Assembly (NCBI RefSeq): GCF_900142525.1
Contig: NZ_FRBD01000021.1
Location: 31,175 to 95,174, forward strand
Source of the DNA: Xylanibacter ruminicola
GTDB taxonomy: Bacteria; Bacteroidota; Bacteroidia; Bacteroidales; Bacteroidaceae
DNA: 64,000 bases
Reading direction: 5' to 3'
Positions within the stretch are counted from its first letter, which is position 1, and the number at the start of each line of letters is the position of its first letter. This document shows positions 42,330 through 51,652 of this stretch, one piece after another. The position numbers were made by a program, and so were the translations under genes. The notes beneath the pieces were generated by a model. The model ran no database searches. It was given only the letters and a program-made list of their open reading frames with translations, and was not told where the DNA came from.

Positions 42330-43682
42330 ATGGAAAAAAGAGGTACATTTGGAAGTAAACTGGCCATCGTGCTGACAACAGCAGGTTCTGCTGTAGGACT
42401 AGGAAACATCTGGCGCTTTCCATTTATGACTGGTCAGAATGGAGGAGCCGCCTTTATTCTGATTTATCTTGGTTGCGTATTCCTGTTGGGCATACCAGGC
42501 ATGATCAGCGAGTTTATTGTTGGTCGACATTCACAATCTAATGCAGCCCGAGCATATGGCAACTTAGGATATAAAAATGGCAGACTGATAGGATATCTTG
42601 GTATACTAACCTCGACTATCATCTTAGGATTCTATGCTGTAGTAGCAGGCTGGTGCTTGCAGTATCTCTATGCATCGATAGCAGGACATCTGAATGGCGA
42701 CACCACTTATATCGTAGAATACTTCAAGAGTTTCTCCAGCGATCCTATTCGCCCTTGTCTATGGGGCGTAGGCTTTGTTGTTATCACCCATTTTGTGGTG
42801 GCTCAAGGTGTAGAGAAAGGTATTGAACGAGCTTCTAAGCTGTTGATGCCGCTACTAATGATTATTCTGATTATCCTGGTTATTGCTTCTTGCCTGCTGC
42901 CTGGGGCAGGGAAGGGTATTGACTTCTTGCTGAAGCCCGATTTCTCAAAGGTTAGTGGTAGCGTATTCCTTGAGGCGCTTGGACAAGCCTTCTTCTCATT
43001 AAGCCTTGGCACAGCATGCCTCTGTACCTATGCATCGTACTTCAAGAAAGAAACCAACTTATTAAAATCAGCCACACAGATTGCCTTATTAGACTCTGGT
43101 ATTGCCATCATGGCAGGATTGATGATATTCCCTGCAGCATTCTCTGTGGGCGTACAGCCAGATAGCGGCCCATCGCTCATCTTTATCACATTGCCAAATG
43201 TATTCCGTCAGGCTTTTGAGAGCATGCCTATAGTAGGATTTATCATCTCCATATTGTTCTATGCCTTGTTGGTGTTTGCAGCACTTACATCAACCATCTC
43301 TATGCACGAGATTGGTACAGCATTCTTCCACGAGGAACTACATTGGGCTCGTAGCAAAGCGGCATGGATTCTTACCATTGTCTGTGCCACTATCACCATC
43401 TTCTGCTCGTTATCAGTAGGCGCTTATAGCAACCTGCAGTTGTTTGGTATGCCACTCATGGACTTCTGCGACTTCTTGACAGCACAGATTATGCTACCTG
43501 CTGGGGCATTCTTTACCAGCATCCTACTTGGATGGTTTGTTGAGCAACGATTACTTATCAATGAATTTACAAATAATGGTGCGCTTAAAGCTACTTTTTT
43601 TAAGGCTTATCTGTTCTCTGTCAAGTTCATTGTACCTCTCTGTATCCTTTTAATATTCCTGCATCAGTTTAATTTAATATGA
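42330..43682 (+). CDS. NSS family sodium-dependent transporter (copy 2)
   Basis: A 450-residue paralogue of the preceding gene, with the same SAVGLGNIWRFPFMTGQNGG motif and FFSLSLGTACLCTYASYF. The ATG follows the stop of copy 1 directly. Conserved length and motifs in both copies argue for two functional transporters, perhaps of different specificity. It overlaps the HhH gene by 4 bases (ATGA). Confidence 0.92.
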   Translation: MEKRGTFGSKLAIVLTTAGSAVGLGNIWRFPFMTGQNGGAAFILIYLGCVFLLGIPGMISEFIVGRHSQSNAARAYGNLGYKNGRLIGYLGILTSTIILGFYAVVAGWCLQYLYASIAGHLNGDTTYIVEYFKSFSSDPIRPCLWGVGFVVITHFVVAQGVEKGIERASKLLMPLLMIILIILVIASCLLPGAGKGIDFLLKPDFSKVSGSVFLEALGQAFFSLSLGTACLCTYASYFKKETNLLKSATQIALLDSGIAIMAGLMIFPAAFSVGVQPDSGPSLIFITLPNVFRQAFESMPIVGFIISILFYALLVFAALTSTISMHEIGTAFFHEELHWARSKAAWILTIVCATITIFCSLSVGAYSNLQLFGMPLMDFCDFLTAQIMLPAGAFFTSILLGWFVEQRLLINEFTNNGALKATFFKAYLFSVKFIVPLCILLIFLHQFNLI

Positions 43683-44563
43683 TTCGCGAATTCTTCTATC
43701 TTCAAAAGTCCGACCGCAAAGTTATACTCACCTTACTAGTTGTAATAGTATCTGTGTTCACAATGATATTCCTGACAGGAAGAGATAGCACTGAGACCAC
43801 CACGCAACAAAAAGATAGCATCAAATCGCGAACCAGCAAAAGCTATAATTACTCAAGCTACACGCCTAAGAAAGTAGAACGCTTTACTTTCGACCCAAAT
43901 ACAGCTGATAGCACCCAACTGCTGCGTCTAGGTCTACAACCCTGGCAAGTCAGGAACATCTACAAATACAGGGCTGCAGGAGGGATCTATCGCAAGCCTC
44001 TGGATTTTGCAAAGCTCTATGGACTCACAGTCAAGCAATATCGCGAACTGGAGCCATATATCCGTATATCCAGCGATTATCTGCCAGCATCAACATTAGT
44101 TAAGGAGAAAGAAGGTTATTCTCGAAAAGAGAACAAAGACTCAACCACTTATCAGCACCCCGTCAAGATAAAGGCAACAGACCATATTGTACTTAATACT
44201 GCTGATACTACATCGCTAGTTACCATCCCTGGCATTGGTCCTTACTATGCTCGTAAAATCGTTCAATATGGAAATAGGTTAGGGGGATATGTAAGTGTAA
44301 ACCAACTCGATGAGATAGATGACTTTCCTACAGAAGCGAAGAAATATTTAGTGATATCAAATCCTTCACCCAAGAAGCTAAACGTGAACAAACTCACGCT
44401 AAACGAACTCAAGCGTCATCCCTATATCAACTTCTATCAGGCCAAGGCTATTACTGACTATCGCAGAGTGCATGGAGACATCCATTCGCTTAACGATCTT
44501 CGCCTGATAAAAGACTTCTCGCCAGAGGTCATCAAGCGCCTCACGCCTTATGTTGCGTACTGA
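43679..44563 (+). CDS. Membrane-anchored helix-hairpin-helix protein (ComEA-like)
   Basis: A 294-residue protein with one N-terminal membrane helix (VILTLLVVIVSVFTMIFL, about residues 16-33), a polar linker and HhH motifs: VTIPGIGPYYARKIVQYG near residue 182, HPYINFYQAKAITDYR near 244, plus a less clear N-terminal unit near 80. ComEA-like HhH proteins bind DNA without sequence preference, but many Bacteroidetes versions lack any link to competence. Co-translation with the NSS transporter seems coincidental. Confidence 0.85.
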   Translation: MIREFFYLQKSDRKVILTLLVVIVSVFTMIFLTGRDSTETTTQQKDSIKSRTSKSYNYSSYTPKKVERFTFDPNTADSTQLLRLGLQPWQVRNIYKYRAAGGIYRKPLDFAKLYGLTVKQYRELEPYIRISSDYLPASTLVKEKEGYSRKENKDSTTYQHPVKIKATDHIVLNTADTTSLVTIPGIGPYYARKIVQYGNRLGGYVSVNQLDEIDDFPTEAKKYLVISNPSPKKLNVNKLTLNELKRHPYINFYQAKAITDYRRVHGDIHSLNDLRLIKDFSPEVIKRLTPYVAY

Positions 44564-44610
44564 TTTGTTAATAAATCATAGCGAATGATTGCTGATTCAC
44601 ATAAAAGTTG

Positions 44611-44618
44611 TATATTTG
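44611..44618 (+). promoter_or_regulatory. -7 box of the tat operon
   Basis: TATATTTG followed by CACA, 27 bases before the tatA ATG. Confidence 0.6.
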
Positions 44619-44645
44619 CACAAATAAACTAAAAAACAAGAATAC

Positions 44646-44831
44646 ATGTTTGGATTAGGATTCCAGGAAATACTGGTTATAGCACTGATTATTCTGCTGC
44701 TCTTTGGTGGTAAGAAGATTCCTGAACTGATGAAGGGGCTTGGCAAAGGCGTCAAGAGTTTCAAGGACGGAATGAACGAGGTTACAGACCTGAAAGAAGA
44801 GGTAAAAAAGGACGAGAAGAAAGATGAGTGA
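44646..44831 (+). CDS. tatA: Twin-arginine translocase subunit TatA/E
   Basis: A 61-residue protein: short N-terminal helix (EILVIALIILLLFGGKKIPELM), the invariant FGxxxxP hinge (FGGKKIP), an amphipathic helix (KGLGKGVKSFKDGM) and an acidic-basic tail. It forms the pore part of the Tat system that moves folded proteins across the inner membrane. Overlaps tatC by 8 bases. No tatB is seen, as usual in this group. Confidence 0.93.
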   Translation: MFGLGFQEILVIALIILLLFGGKKIPELMKGLGKGVKSFKDGMNEVTDLKEEVKKDEKKDE

Positions 44832-45570
44832 TACGCCCAACCTTACGTTTTGGGATCATCTCGACGAACTCCGTTCTGTCATCATCCGCATCATCGTCAT
44901 TTCAGTTCTGGCAGCGTTAGTGGCTTTCTTCCTGAAGGACGAGTTGTTTGCCATTGTACTTGCGCCTCGCAGTAGCGATTTCATCTCTTTCCGTCTAATG
45001 GGCGTAGAGCCATTCTCTATCCATCTGATGAATACCGGACTAACGGAACAGTTCATGATCCACATGAAGACAGCCCTCTATGCGGGCATAGTCGTGATAT
45101 CGCCTTATATCATTTACCAACTCTTCCGTTTTGTCTCACCAGCGCTCTATGACAACGAAAGAAAATACGCCACAGCATTGGTATCGAGTGGTTATCTGAT
45201 GTTCATGTTGGGCACGCTACTCAACTACTTTTTGATTTTCCCACTTACAGTCAAGTTCTTAGGAACCTATCAGGTAAGCCAAGATGTAGCCAACATGCTC
45301 ACCCTCCAGTCGTATATGGATACACTCATCATGATGAGTCTGGTCATGGGCATTGTGTTCGAACTGCCAGTCATCTGTTGGCTACTTGGTAAAATGGGAC
45401 TTATCAATGCAGGTATGATGCTTACTTGGCGCAAGCACGCTTTGGTAGCGATACTCATAATCTCTGCCATCATCACCCCCACGACTGATGCCTTTACACT
45501 CTTTGTGGTGGCTCTTCCCATCTGGTTGCTCTACGAGTTTAGCATCCTGATAGTACGAATAACTAAATAG
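44824..45570 (+). CDS. tatC: Twin-arginine translocase subunit TatC
   Basis: A 248-residue protein with six membrane helices. The N-terminal FWDHLDELRSVIIRI contains the conserved HLxELR signal-peptide-binding motif, and PYIIYQLFRFVSPALYDNERKY near residue 98 matches the second conserved loop. It recognises the RR motif of substrates. Two iron-sulfur genes follow, one with a Tat signal. Confidence 0.95.
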   Translation: MSDTPNLTFWDHLDELRSVIIRIIVISVLAALVAFFLKDELFAIVLAPRSSDFISFRLMGVEPFSIHLMNTGLTEQFMIHMKTALYAGIVVISPYIIYQLFRFVSPALYDNERKYATALVSSGYLMFMLGTLLNYFLIFPLTVKFLGTYQVSQDVANMLTLQSYMDTLIMMSLVMGIVFELPVICWLLGKMGLINAGMMLTWRKHALVAILIISAIITPTTDAFTLFVVALPIWLLYEFSILIVRITK

Positions 45571-45597
45571 AACAAATACTTATATAATAATTGGCTT

Positions 45598-47070
45598 ATG
45601 CTTCGCAAAATTAGAACTATTCTTGCAGCGGTGTTCTTTGTATTGATTACCCTGCTATTCCTAGACTTTACTGGGACGCTTCACCATTGGCTATCATGGA
45701 TGGCGAAGATTCAGTTCCTACCAGCTGTTATGGCTCTTAATCTGGTAGTAGTCATAGCACTCGTGTTGTTAACACTCATCTTTGGCCGTATCTACTGCTC
45801 CGTTATCTGTCCACTTGGCGTTTTCCAGGATATTTTGGCCAGATTGCGCAGAAAGAAGAATAAGTACTCCTATTCTAAAGAGGTACGCTGGCTGCGATAC
45901 CCCATGCTGGTTGTATTCATCATAGCTGGTGTTGCAGGCATTGGTTCGCTGTTTCAATTGCTGGCTCCTTACAGCAGCTACGGACGCATAGCCACCATGC
46001 TGTTCCAACCTCTGTGGAAGATGGGGAACAACCTACTTGCCGTATTAGCTGAGCGTGCTGATAGCTATGCATTCTATACTGTTGATACATGGATGCGCTC
46101 ATTGCCAGTATTCATCATAGCAGCCATCACGTTAGTGGTTCTGGTGATATTAGCTTGGCGAGGTGGTCGTACCTATTGTAACACCATCTGTCCAGTAGGA
46201 ACCATCCTGAGTTTCTTTGCTCGTTTTTCTTGGTTTAAAATCCATTTCGATACTGACAAGTGCAAGAACTGCTCGCTTTGTTCTAAGAACTGTAAGGCTG
46301 CCTGTATCGATTTCAAGACCCATACCGTCGATTATAGTCGTTGTGTAGTTTGTGGTAATTGCATTGATAGCTGTAAGTTTGGTGCTTTGCACTATTCTAG
46401 ACCATCTAGAAATACTAGTTCTTCTAGCTCTAGCCCTATAGATACTTCTAAGCGCTCATTCCTCTTGGCATCAGCCTTGGTATCTACAGCAGCTTTAGCT
46501 CAAAAGAAAGAGAAGCTGATGGATGGCGGCTTGGCGGAACTTGAGGATAAGGTTGCCCCTGAGCGCCAGACGCCTTTAACCCCTCCTGGTTCGCTGTCGT
46601 TCCAGAACCTTTCTACTCGTTGTACAGGCTGTCAGCTCTGTGTATCAGAGTGCCCCAATCAGGTGCTTCGCCCAAGTAGCGATTTGATGCACCTTATGCA
46701 GCCCACCATGTCTTACGAACATGGCTATTGTCGCCCAGAGTGTAACAGATGCTCTCAGGTTTGTCCTGCTGGTGCTATCAAACCCGTTGATAAGGATGAG
46801 AAGACCTCTATCCAGATAGGTCATGCCGTATGGATTAAGAAGAACTGTGTACCTATTACTGATGGGGTAGAGTGTGGCAACTGTGCCCGCCATTGTCCTT
46901 CTGGCGCTATCGAGATGGTTCCACTCGATGAGAGCAATGAGGAATCACCCATGGTTCCTGCTATCAACGAGGCTGCTTGTATTGGCTGTGGCGCTTGCGA
47001 ATATGTTTGTCCGTCTCGCCCATTCTCAGCCATCTATGTTGAGGGTCACGAAGTACACCGCAAGATTTGA
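45598..47070 (+). CDS. Membrane 4Fe-4S ferredoxin, NapH-NapG-like fusion
   Basis: A 490-residue protein. Residues about 1-205 have four or five membrane helices with CSVICPLGVFQ and CNTICPVG, as in NapH/RdxA-type proteins. Then come CKNCSLCSKNC and CVVCGNCIDSC clusters (about 222-262). After a Ser-rich linker, residues about 281-300 read KRSFLLASALVSTAALAQ, like a Tat-type signal, followed by a NapG-like ferredoxin with four Cys groups (CTGCQLCVSEC, CNRCSQVC, CGNCARHC, CIGCGACEYVC). It probably carries electrons from the membrane to a periplasmic partner, perhaps the next gene product (inference). Confidence 0.85.
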   Translation: MLRKIRTILAAVFFVLITLLFLDFTGTLHHWLSWMAKIQFLPAVMALNLVVVIALVLLTLIFGRIYCSVICPLGVFQDILARLRRKKNKYSYSKEVRWLRYPMLVVFIIAGVAGIGSLFQLLAPYSSYGRIATMLFQPLWKMGNNLLAVLAERADSYAFYTVDTWMRSLPVFIIAAITLVVLVILAWRGGRTYCNTICPVGTILSFFARFSWFKIHFDTDKCKNCSLCSKNCKAACIDFKTHTVDYSRCVVCGNCIDSCKFGALHYSRPSRNTSSSSSSPIDTSKRSFLLASALVSTAALAQKKEKLMDGGLAELEDKVAPERQTPLTPPGSLSFQNLSTRCTGCQLCVSECPNQVLRPSSDLMHLMQPTMSYEHGYCRPECNRCSQVCPAGAIKPVDKDEKTSIQIGHAVWIKKNCVPITDGVECGNCARHCPSGAIEMVPLDESNEESPMVPAINEAACIGCGACEYVCPSRPFSAIYVEGHEVHRKI

Positions 47071-47099
47071 CGATTTGACAATTTACAATTTGACGATTT

Positions 47100-48509
47100 A
47101 TGAAGAAGAATATATCACGCCGTTCGTTCCTGAAGCTCTTTGGAGCAGGATCAGTAGCTACTGCAGCCACCCTTGCAGGATGTAAGGATGCCAACAAAGC
47201 CGGTAGTCAGGCAAAAGAAGAATATAAGAACCAGGTTGAGCCTCCCGTAGGCCAGATGACCTATCGCGTTAATCCCAAAACCAAGGACAAGGTTTCTATT
47301 CTTGGCTATGGCATGATGCGCCTACCAACTAAGGTAGATAACAGCGATGAGTTCGATCAGGACATGATCAACAAGCAGATTGACTATGCTTTGGAACATG
47401 GATTGAACTATATCGACACATCACCTGTTTACTGTCAAGGCAAGTCAGAGCGTTGCACTGGTATCGCCCTAAGCCGCCACAAGCGTAGCGAGTACTTTGT
47501 TGCCACTAAACTCTCTAATTTCAACCACGACTACTGGACTTTCGAGAAGTCGAAGGAGATGTACCAGAACTCTATGAAGGAGCTACAGGTAAGCTATATC
47601 GATTACTACCTGCTGCACGCTGTTGGTGGCAGCATGGAAGAGTTTAATGGTCGTTATGTTGATAATGGCATCATGGACTATCTGCTTAAGGAGCGTGAGG
47701 CTGGTCGTATTCGTAACCTTGGTTTTTCATTCCATGGCAAACAGGAAGTGTTCGATGAGGTGTTGGCCTTGGACGAAAAATACCATTGGGACTTTGTGCA
47801 GATAGAGCTTAACTATCTCGACTGGGATTACGCCAACGAGATTAGCAAGAGCAATGTAGATGCCAGCTATCTGTATGCTGAACTACAGAAGAAAGGCATT
47901 CCTGCTGTGATTATGGAGCCACTGTTGGGCGGTCGATTAGCAAATCTACCTCAGTATCTGATGACGGAGTTGAAGAGTCACGACCCAGAGCGCTCTGTTG
48001 CTTCGTGGGCCTTCCGCTATGCTGGAACACCCGAGGGCGTGCTTACAGTACTCTCTGGCATGACTTATATGGAGCACCTGAAGGATAATCTGCTCTCATA
48101 TTGTCCGCTCAAGCCATTGACAGAAGAGGAGATGCGCTACCTCGACAAGGAGATAGCCCAGAAGATTGTGGGCCTCGAAAACATCCCTTGCAACGATTGT
48201 AAGTACTGCATGCCTTGTCCTTATGGCGTTGATATTCCTGCCATCTTCGTGCATTACAATAAGTGTAAGAACGAAGGTTCGCTGCCAATGGGTATTGGAG
48301 ATTCAGATTATCGCAAGCATCGTCGCCAGTATCTCATCTCTTTGGATAGGGTAGTGGCACGTGATCGCCAACCTGATCATTGCATCCAGTGTGGCCAGTG
48401 CGAGCCCCATTGTCCGCAGAGCATACACATCCCTCGTGAGCTGGCTAAGATTGATGAGATGATTGAAAGTCTGAAGCGCTACCCCGATGGAGAGATGAAA
48501 AATGGGTAA
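47100..48509 (+). CDS. Tat-exported aldo/keto reductase with 4Fe-4S domain
   Basis: A 469-residue protein. The N-terminus NISRRSFLKLFGAGSVATAA is a textbook twin-arginine signal, followed by LAGC, so it may also become lipidated. Residues about 55-340 are an aldo/keto reductase barrel (GYGMMRLPT, NYIDTSPVY). The C-terminus carries two cluster motifs, CNDCKYCMPC near 364 and CIQCGQCEPHC near 429. Location in the periplasm would rule out free NADPH as donor, so electrons may come from the ferredoxin encoded upstream (inference). It follows tatA-tatC and the ferredoxin gene. Confidence 0.88.
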   Translation: MKKNISRRSFLKLFGAGSVATAATLAGCKDANKAGSQAKEEYKNQVEPPVGQMTYRVNPKTKDKVSILGYGMMRLPTKVDNSDEFDQDMINKQIDYALEHGLNYIDTSPVYCQGKSERCTGIALSRHKRSEYFVATKLSNFNHDYWTFEKSKEMYQNSMKELQVSYIDYYLLHAVGGSMEEFNGRYVDNGIMDYLLKEREAGRIRNLGFSFHGKQEVFDEVLALDEKYHWDFVQIELNYLDWDYANEISKSNVDASYLYAELQKKGIPAVIMEPLLGGRLANLPQYLMTELKSHDPERSVASWAFRYAGTPEGVLTVLSGMTYMEHLKDNLLSYCPLKPLTEEEMRYLDKEIAQKIVGLENIPCNDCKYCMPCPYGVDIPAIFVHYNKCKNEGSLPMGIGDSDYRKHRRQYLISLDRVVARDRQPDHCIQCGQCEPHCPQSIHIPRELAKIDEMIESLKRYPDGEMKNG

Positions 48510-48512
48510 AAA

Positions 48513-48618
48513 TTTGGTTAATTGCCTAATTTACAGTACCTTTGAACACGTTCGAAGGTACTAACGTTCGAAAAAACTCAAATAAATTTGGTTTTTTCCT
48601 CACTTAATCGTACCTTTG
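48513..48618 (+). promoter_or_regulatory. Tandem promoters with inverted repeat before ychF
   Basis: Promoter 1: TTTG (48513-48516), 20 bases, TACCTTTG (48537-48544). Promoter 2: TTTG (48587-48590), 20 bases, TACCTTTG (48611-48618). The -7 box of promoter 1 lies in an imperfect palindrome (ACCTTTGAAC-AC-GTTCGAAGGT, 48538-48559), and a further GTTCGAA follows at 48565-48571. Confidence 0.7.
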
Positions 48619-48646
48619 CACCCGAAATAAACGTTTATAGAAGAAA

Positions 48647-49747
48647 ATGGCATTAAAATGTGGTATTGTAGGACTGCCAAATGTGGGCAAGTCTACCTTG
48701 TTTAATTGTCTGTCGAGTGCAAAGGCTCAGGCAGCAAATTTCCCTTTTTGTACGATCGAACCCAATGTGGGTGTAATCACCGTACCAGATGAAAGACTAA
48801 CCAAACTCGCAGAGCTGGTTCACCCAGGACGTATTGTTCCTGCTACCTGCGAGATTGTGGATATCGCCGGACTCGTAAAAGGCGCCTCAAAGGGTGAGGG
48901 TCTTGGCAATAAGTTCCTTGGAAACATCCGTGAAACTGATGCTATTATCCACGTTCTCCGTTGTTTCGAAGATGAGAATATCACCCACGTTGATGGTACT
49001 ATCGACCCCATCCGCGATAAGGAGATTATTGATACAGAGCTTCAGCTGAAGGACCTTGAGACTATCGAGAGTCGCTTGGCCAAGACTGAAAAAGCTGCTG
49101 CAGCTGGAAATAAGGACGCTAAGGTAGAGGCAACTGTTCTGCACGCCTATAAAGAGGTGCTGGAGCAGGGTAAGAACGCCCGTATCGTAGAGTTCGAGAG
49201 CAAGGACGAGCAGGATTGTGCCAAGAATCTCTTCCTGCTCACCTCTAAGCCCGTGCTTTATGTATGTAACGTAGGCGAGACTGATGCTAAGAGTGGTAAC
49301 GACTTCACTAAGAAGGTTGAGGAGCTGGCAAAGGAAGAGGGCGCTGAGACCATGGTTATTGCCGCTAAAACTGAGGAGGATATCGCTGAGCTCGAGAGCT
49401 ACGAGGATAAGCAGATGTTCCTTGAGGAGCTTGGCTTGGAGGAGAGTGGTGTAAACCGCCTGATCAAGAAGGCTTACGCTCTGCTGAACCTCGAAACCTT
49501 TATCACCGCTGGCGAGATGGAGGTGAAGGCCTGGACTTATAAGAAGGGCTGGAAGGCTCCTCAGTGTGCTGGTGTTATCCATACCGACTTTGAAAAGGGC
49601 TTTATCCGTGCTGAGGTGATTAAGTACGACGACTATATCCAGTATGGCTCTGAGGCCGCTGTCCGCGAGGCTGGTAAGCTGGCTGTAGAAGGAAAAGAAT
49701 ACGTTGTTCAGGACGGCGACATCATGCATTTCCGCTTTAACGTATGA
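48647..49747 (+). CDS. ychF: Redox-regulated ATPase YchF
   Basis: A 366-residue Obg-family P-loop protein. G1 is [32 protein letters not shown] is the G3 region; the G4 motif reads NVGE instead of NKxD, the hallmark of YchF and the reason it prefers ATP. The C-terminal TGS domain ends in [14 protein letters not shown]. It binds ribosomes and affects stress responses and translation starts. Overlaps lgt by 4 bases. Confidence 0.96.
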   Translation: MALKCGIVGLPNVGKSTLFNCLSSAKAQAANFPFCTIEPNVGVITVPDERLTKLAELVHPGRIVPATCEIVDIAGLVKGASKGEGLGNKFLGNIRETDAIIHVLRCFEDENITHVDGTIDPIRDKEIIDTELQLKDLETIESRLAKTEKAAAAGNKDAKVEATVLHAYKEVLEQGKNARIVEFESKDEQDCAKNLFLLTSKPVLYVCNVGETDAKSGNDFTKKVEELAKEEGAETMVIAAKTEEDIAELESYEDKQMFLEELGLEESGVNRLIKKAYALLNLETFITAGEMEVKAWTYKKGWKAPQCAGVIHTDFEKGFIRAEVIKYDDYIQYGSEAAVREAGKLAVEGKEYVVQDGDIMHFRFNV

Positions 49748-50583
49748 TCGACTTACTGAATTATATTGTCTGGAATCCGGATTTAGAGGCATTCCACTTG
49801 GGTCCTATTGCAGTTCGTTGGTACGGACTGATGTGGATTATTGGACTTGCAACAGCCTACTTTGTGGTAAAGCGCCTCTATAAAGAGCAGAAGATTAAGG
49901 ACGAGTATTTCGATCCTCTCTTCCTTTACTGCTTCTTTGGCATCCTGATTGGTGCCCGTTTGGGGCATTGCATCTTCTACGAGCCTGATTACTTCCTGAC
50001 TTCAGGCAAAGGCTTGATAGAAATGATACTGCCCATCCGATTCCTGCCAGAAGGAGGATTTAAGCTCATTGGCTATGCAGGACTTGCCTCACATGGAGGT
50101 ACGCTCGGCTTGATGATAGCTCTTTGGCTCTATGTTCGCAAGACCAAGCTCAGCATCTGGACGGTTCTCGATAATATCGCTATCGCCACAGGTACCACAG
50201 CTTGCTTTATCCGCTTGGGTAACCTGATGAATTCAGAGATTATTGGTAAGGTTACCGATGTGCCCTGGGCATTTATTTTCGAGCATGTCGACAAGGTGCC
50301 ACGCCATCCTGGTCAGCTCTACGAGGCTATTGCCTATGCTATTCTGTTTGGTATTATGTGGTATCTCCACAAAAAGATGCCAGAGAAGATAGGTACAGGT
50401 TGGTACTTTGGCTTCTGCTTGGCCTATATCTTCACCTTCCGATTCTTCATCGAGTACACCAAGGAGATTCAGGAAGCCTTCGAGGCCACACTACCCTTGG
50501 ACATGGGCCAGATACTCAGTATTCCCTTCATCATCATCGGAGTCTACTGCATGATAAGAGCAAAGAAATTAGAACAAGTATAG
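49744..50583 (+). CDS. lgt: Prolipoprotein diacylglyceryl transferase
   Basis: A 279-residue inner-membrane enzyme with about seven helices. [15 protein letters not shown] near residue 75, [10 protein letters not shown] near 115 and the Lgt signature [14 protein letters not shown] near 157 are present. It transfers diacylglycerol to the lipobox Cys, the first step of lipoprotein maturation. Start overlaps the ychF stop (ATGA). Confidence 0.95.
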   Translation: MIDLLNYIVWNPDLEAFHLGPIAVRWYGLMWIIGLATAYFVVKRLYKEQKIKDEYFDPLFLYCFFGILIGARLGHCIFYEPDYFLTSGKGLIEMILPIRFLPEGGFKLIGYAGLASHGGTLGLMIALWLYVRKTKLSIWTVLDNIAIATGTTACFIRLGNLMNSEIIGKVTDVPWAFIFEHVDKVPRHPGQLYEAIAYAILFGIMWYLHKKMPEKIGTGWYFGFCLAYIFTFRFFIEYTKEIQEAFEATLPLDMGQILSIPFIIIGVYCMIRAKKLEQV

Positions 50584-50589
50584 AATACT

Positions 50590-51537
50590 TTAGTAACGCA
50601 GCACAACGCCATCTTGAGTAACTTCCAAGGTGGCGTTTTTGCCTACTAATAGTGGGAAGTTCTTAAGGTGAGCATGCCCCACTGGGAAGTTGTAGCAAAC
50701 GGGAATATGCCAATGCTGCAGATATTCGTTAAGCATGGCATACATATCGTCGAAACCATTCTCTGGGTGCTTGTATTTATTAAACTGACCCACGATGATA
50801 GCTCGGATGTGGCTCTGCAAGTCTCTTACCTCAATGTTATGCAACATACGATCTACCCTACTCATACCCTCGCCAGTATCCTCAATAAACAGGATGATGT
50901 CATCAAGCATCAGAGGGTCGAAATCAGAACCTGCCAGATCGTTGAATACCGACATGTTGCCGCCTACAACGATACCCTCAGCCTTACCACAGATGTTTAG
51001 CGGGTGGGGGGCTACATGATAGGTGGGCAAATCGCCTTGAAGCATGCGTCGCAAAGTTTGACTCACAGTATCGTTCCCTTCGTATGTCTTCAGTGCATAA
51101 CACATCGAGCCATGAATGCCTTTGACTCCAGCTCTGGCTTGGGCGCAAAGCAGAGCCGTTATATCGCTAAAGCCAATCATCATCTTAGGATGTTGACGTA
51201 ATGTATCGAGCGACAAACGAGCCAGCAGATGGGCTGCTCCGTCACCTCCACGCGAACACATGATGGCCTTGACTGATGGTTCGTGCAAGGCCCAAAGCAA
51301 ATCGGATAGTCTTTCATCAATAGTGCCGGCAAAACCGTGATAATCAGCGAGTGCGTTTGGGGCTATTATGCAATGATAGCCCCACTTCTGGAGCGTACGG
51401 ATGCCACCATTGATGGTTGTGGTATCAGTAGCGCTCGAGGGCGAGATGATAGCGATGGTATCGCCCTGATGCAAGAATTGAGCTGAAAGCGAAAGCATCC
51501 AGCAGAGCATCAGCGATATGAGGCAACACTTCTTCAT
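50590..51537 (-). CDS. S66 family LD-carboxypeptidase
   Basis: A 315-residue protein from ATG 51537 with a signal peptide (KKCCLISLMLCWMLSLSAQ). The catalytic Ser is in MCSRGGDGAAHLL near residue 103, the Glu in FIEDTGEGMSRVDR near 210 and the His in PVGHAHLKN near 285, as in MccF/LdcA peptidases. Probable task: removing the terminal D-Ala from murein tetrapeptides; a signal peptide places it in the periplasm rather than the cytoplasm of E. coli LdcA. Convergent with lgt. Confidence 0.87.
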   Translation of the reverse strand: MKKCCLISLMLCWMLSLSAQFLHQGDTIAIISPSSATDTTTINGGIRTLQKWGYHCIIAPNALADYHGFAGTIDERLSDLLWALHEPSVKAIMCSRGGDGAAHLLARLSLDTLRQHPKMMIGFSDITALLCAQARAGVKGIHGSMCYALKTYEGNDTVSQTLRRMLQGDLPTYHVAPHPLNICGKAEGIVVGGNMSVFNDLAGSDFDPLMLDDIILFIEDTGEGMSRVDRMLHNIEVRDLQSHIRAIIVGQFNKYKHPENGFDDMYAMLNEYLQHWHIPVCYNFPVGHAHLKNFPLLVGKNATLEVTQDGVVLRY

Positions 51538-51545
51538 CCTGGCGC

Positions 51546-51623
51546 CAAAGGTACGAATAAGTGAGAACAATACAAAATAAAAAGCCTAAAATTTTGCCAT
51601 TTGCGAAAAAAGGAGTAACTTTG
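51546..51623. promoter_or_regulatory. Divergent promoters (LD-carboxypeptidase / mutS)
   Basis: Minus strand TACCTTTG (complement of 51546-51553), only 8 bases before the peptidase ATG. Plus strand TTTG (51593-51596), 19 bases, TAACTTTG (51616-51623), 29 bases before the mutS ATG. Confidence 0.65.
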
Positions 51624-51652
51624 CCGCTCAGAATAAATTTAAAAAAGCAGAT

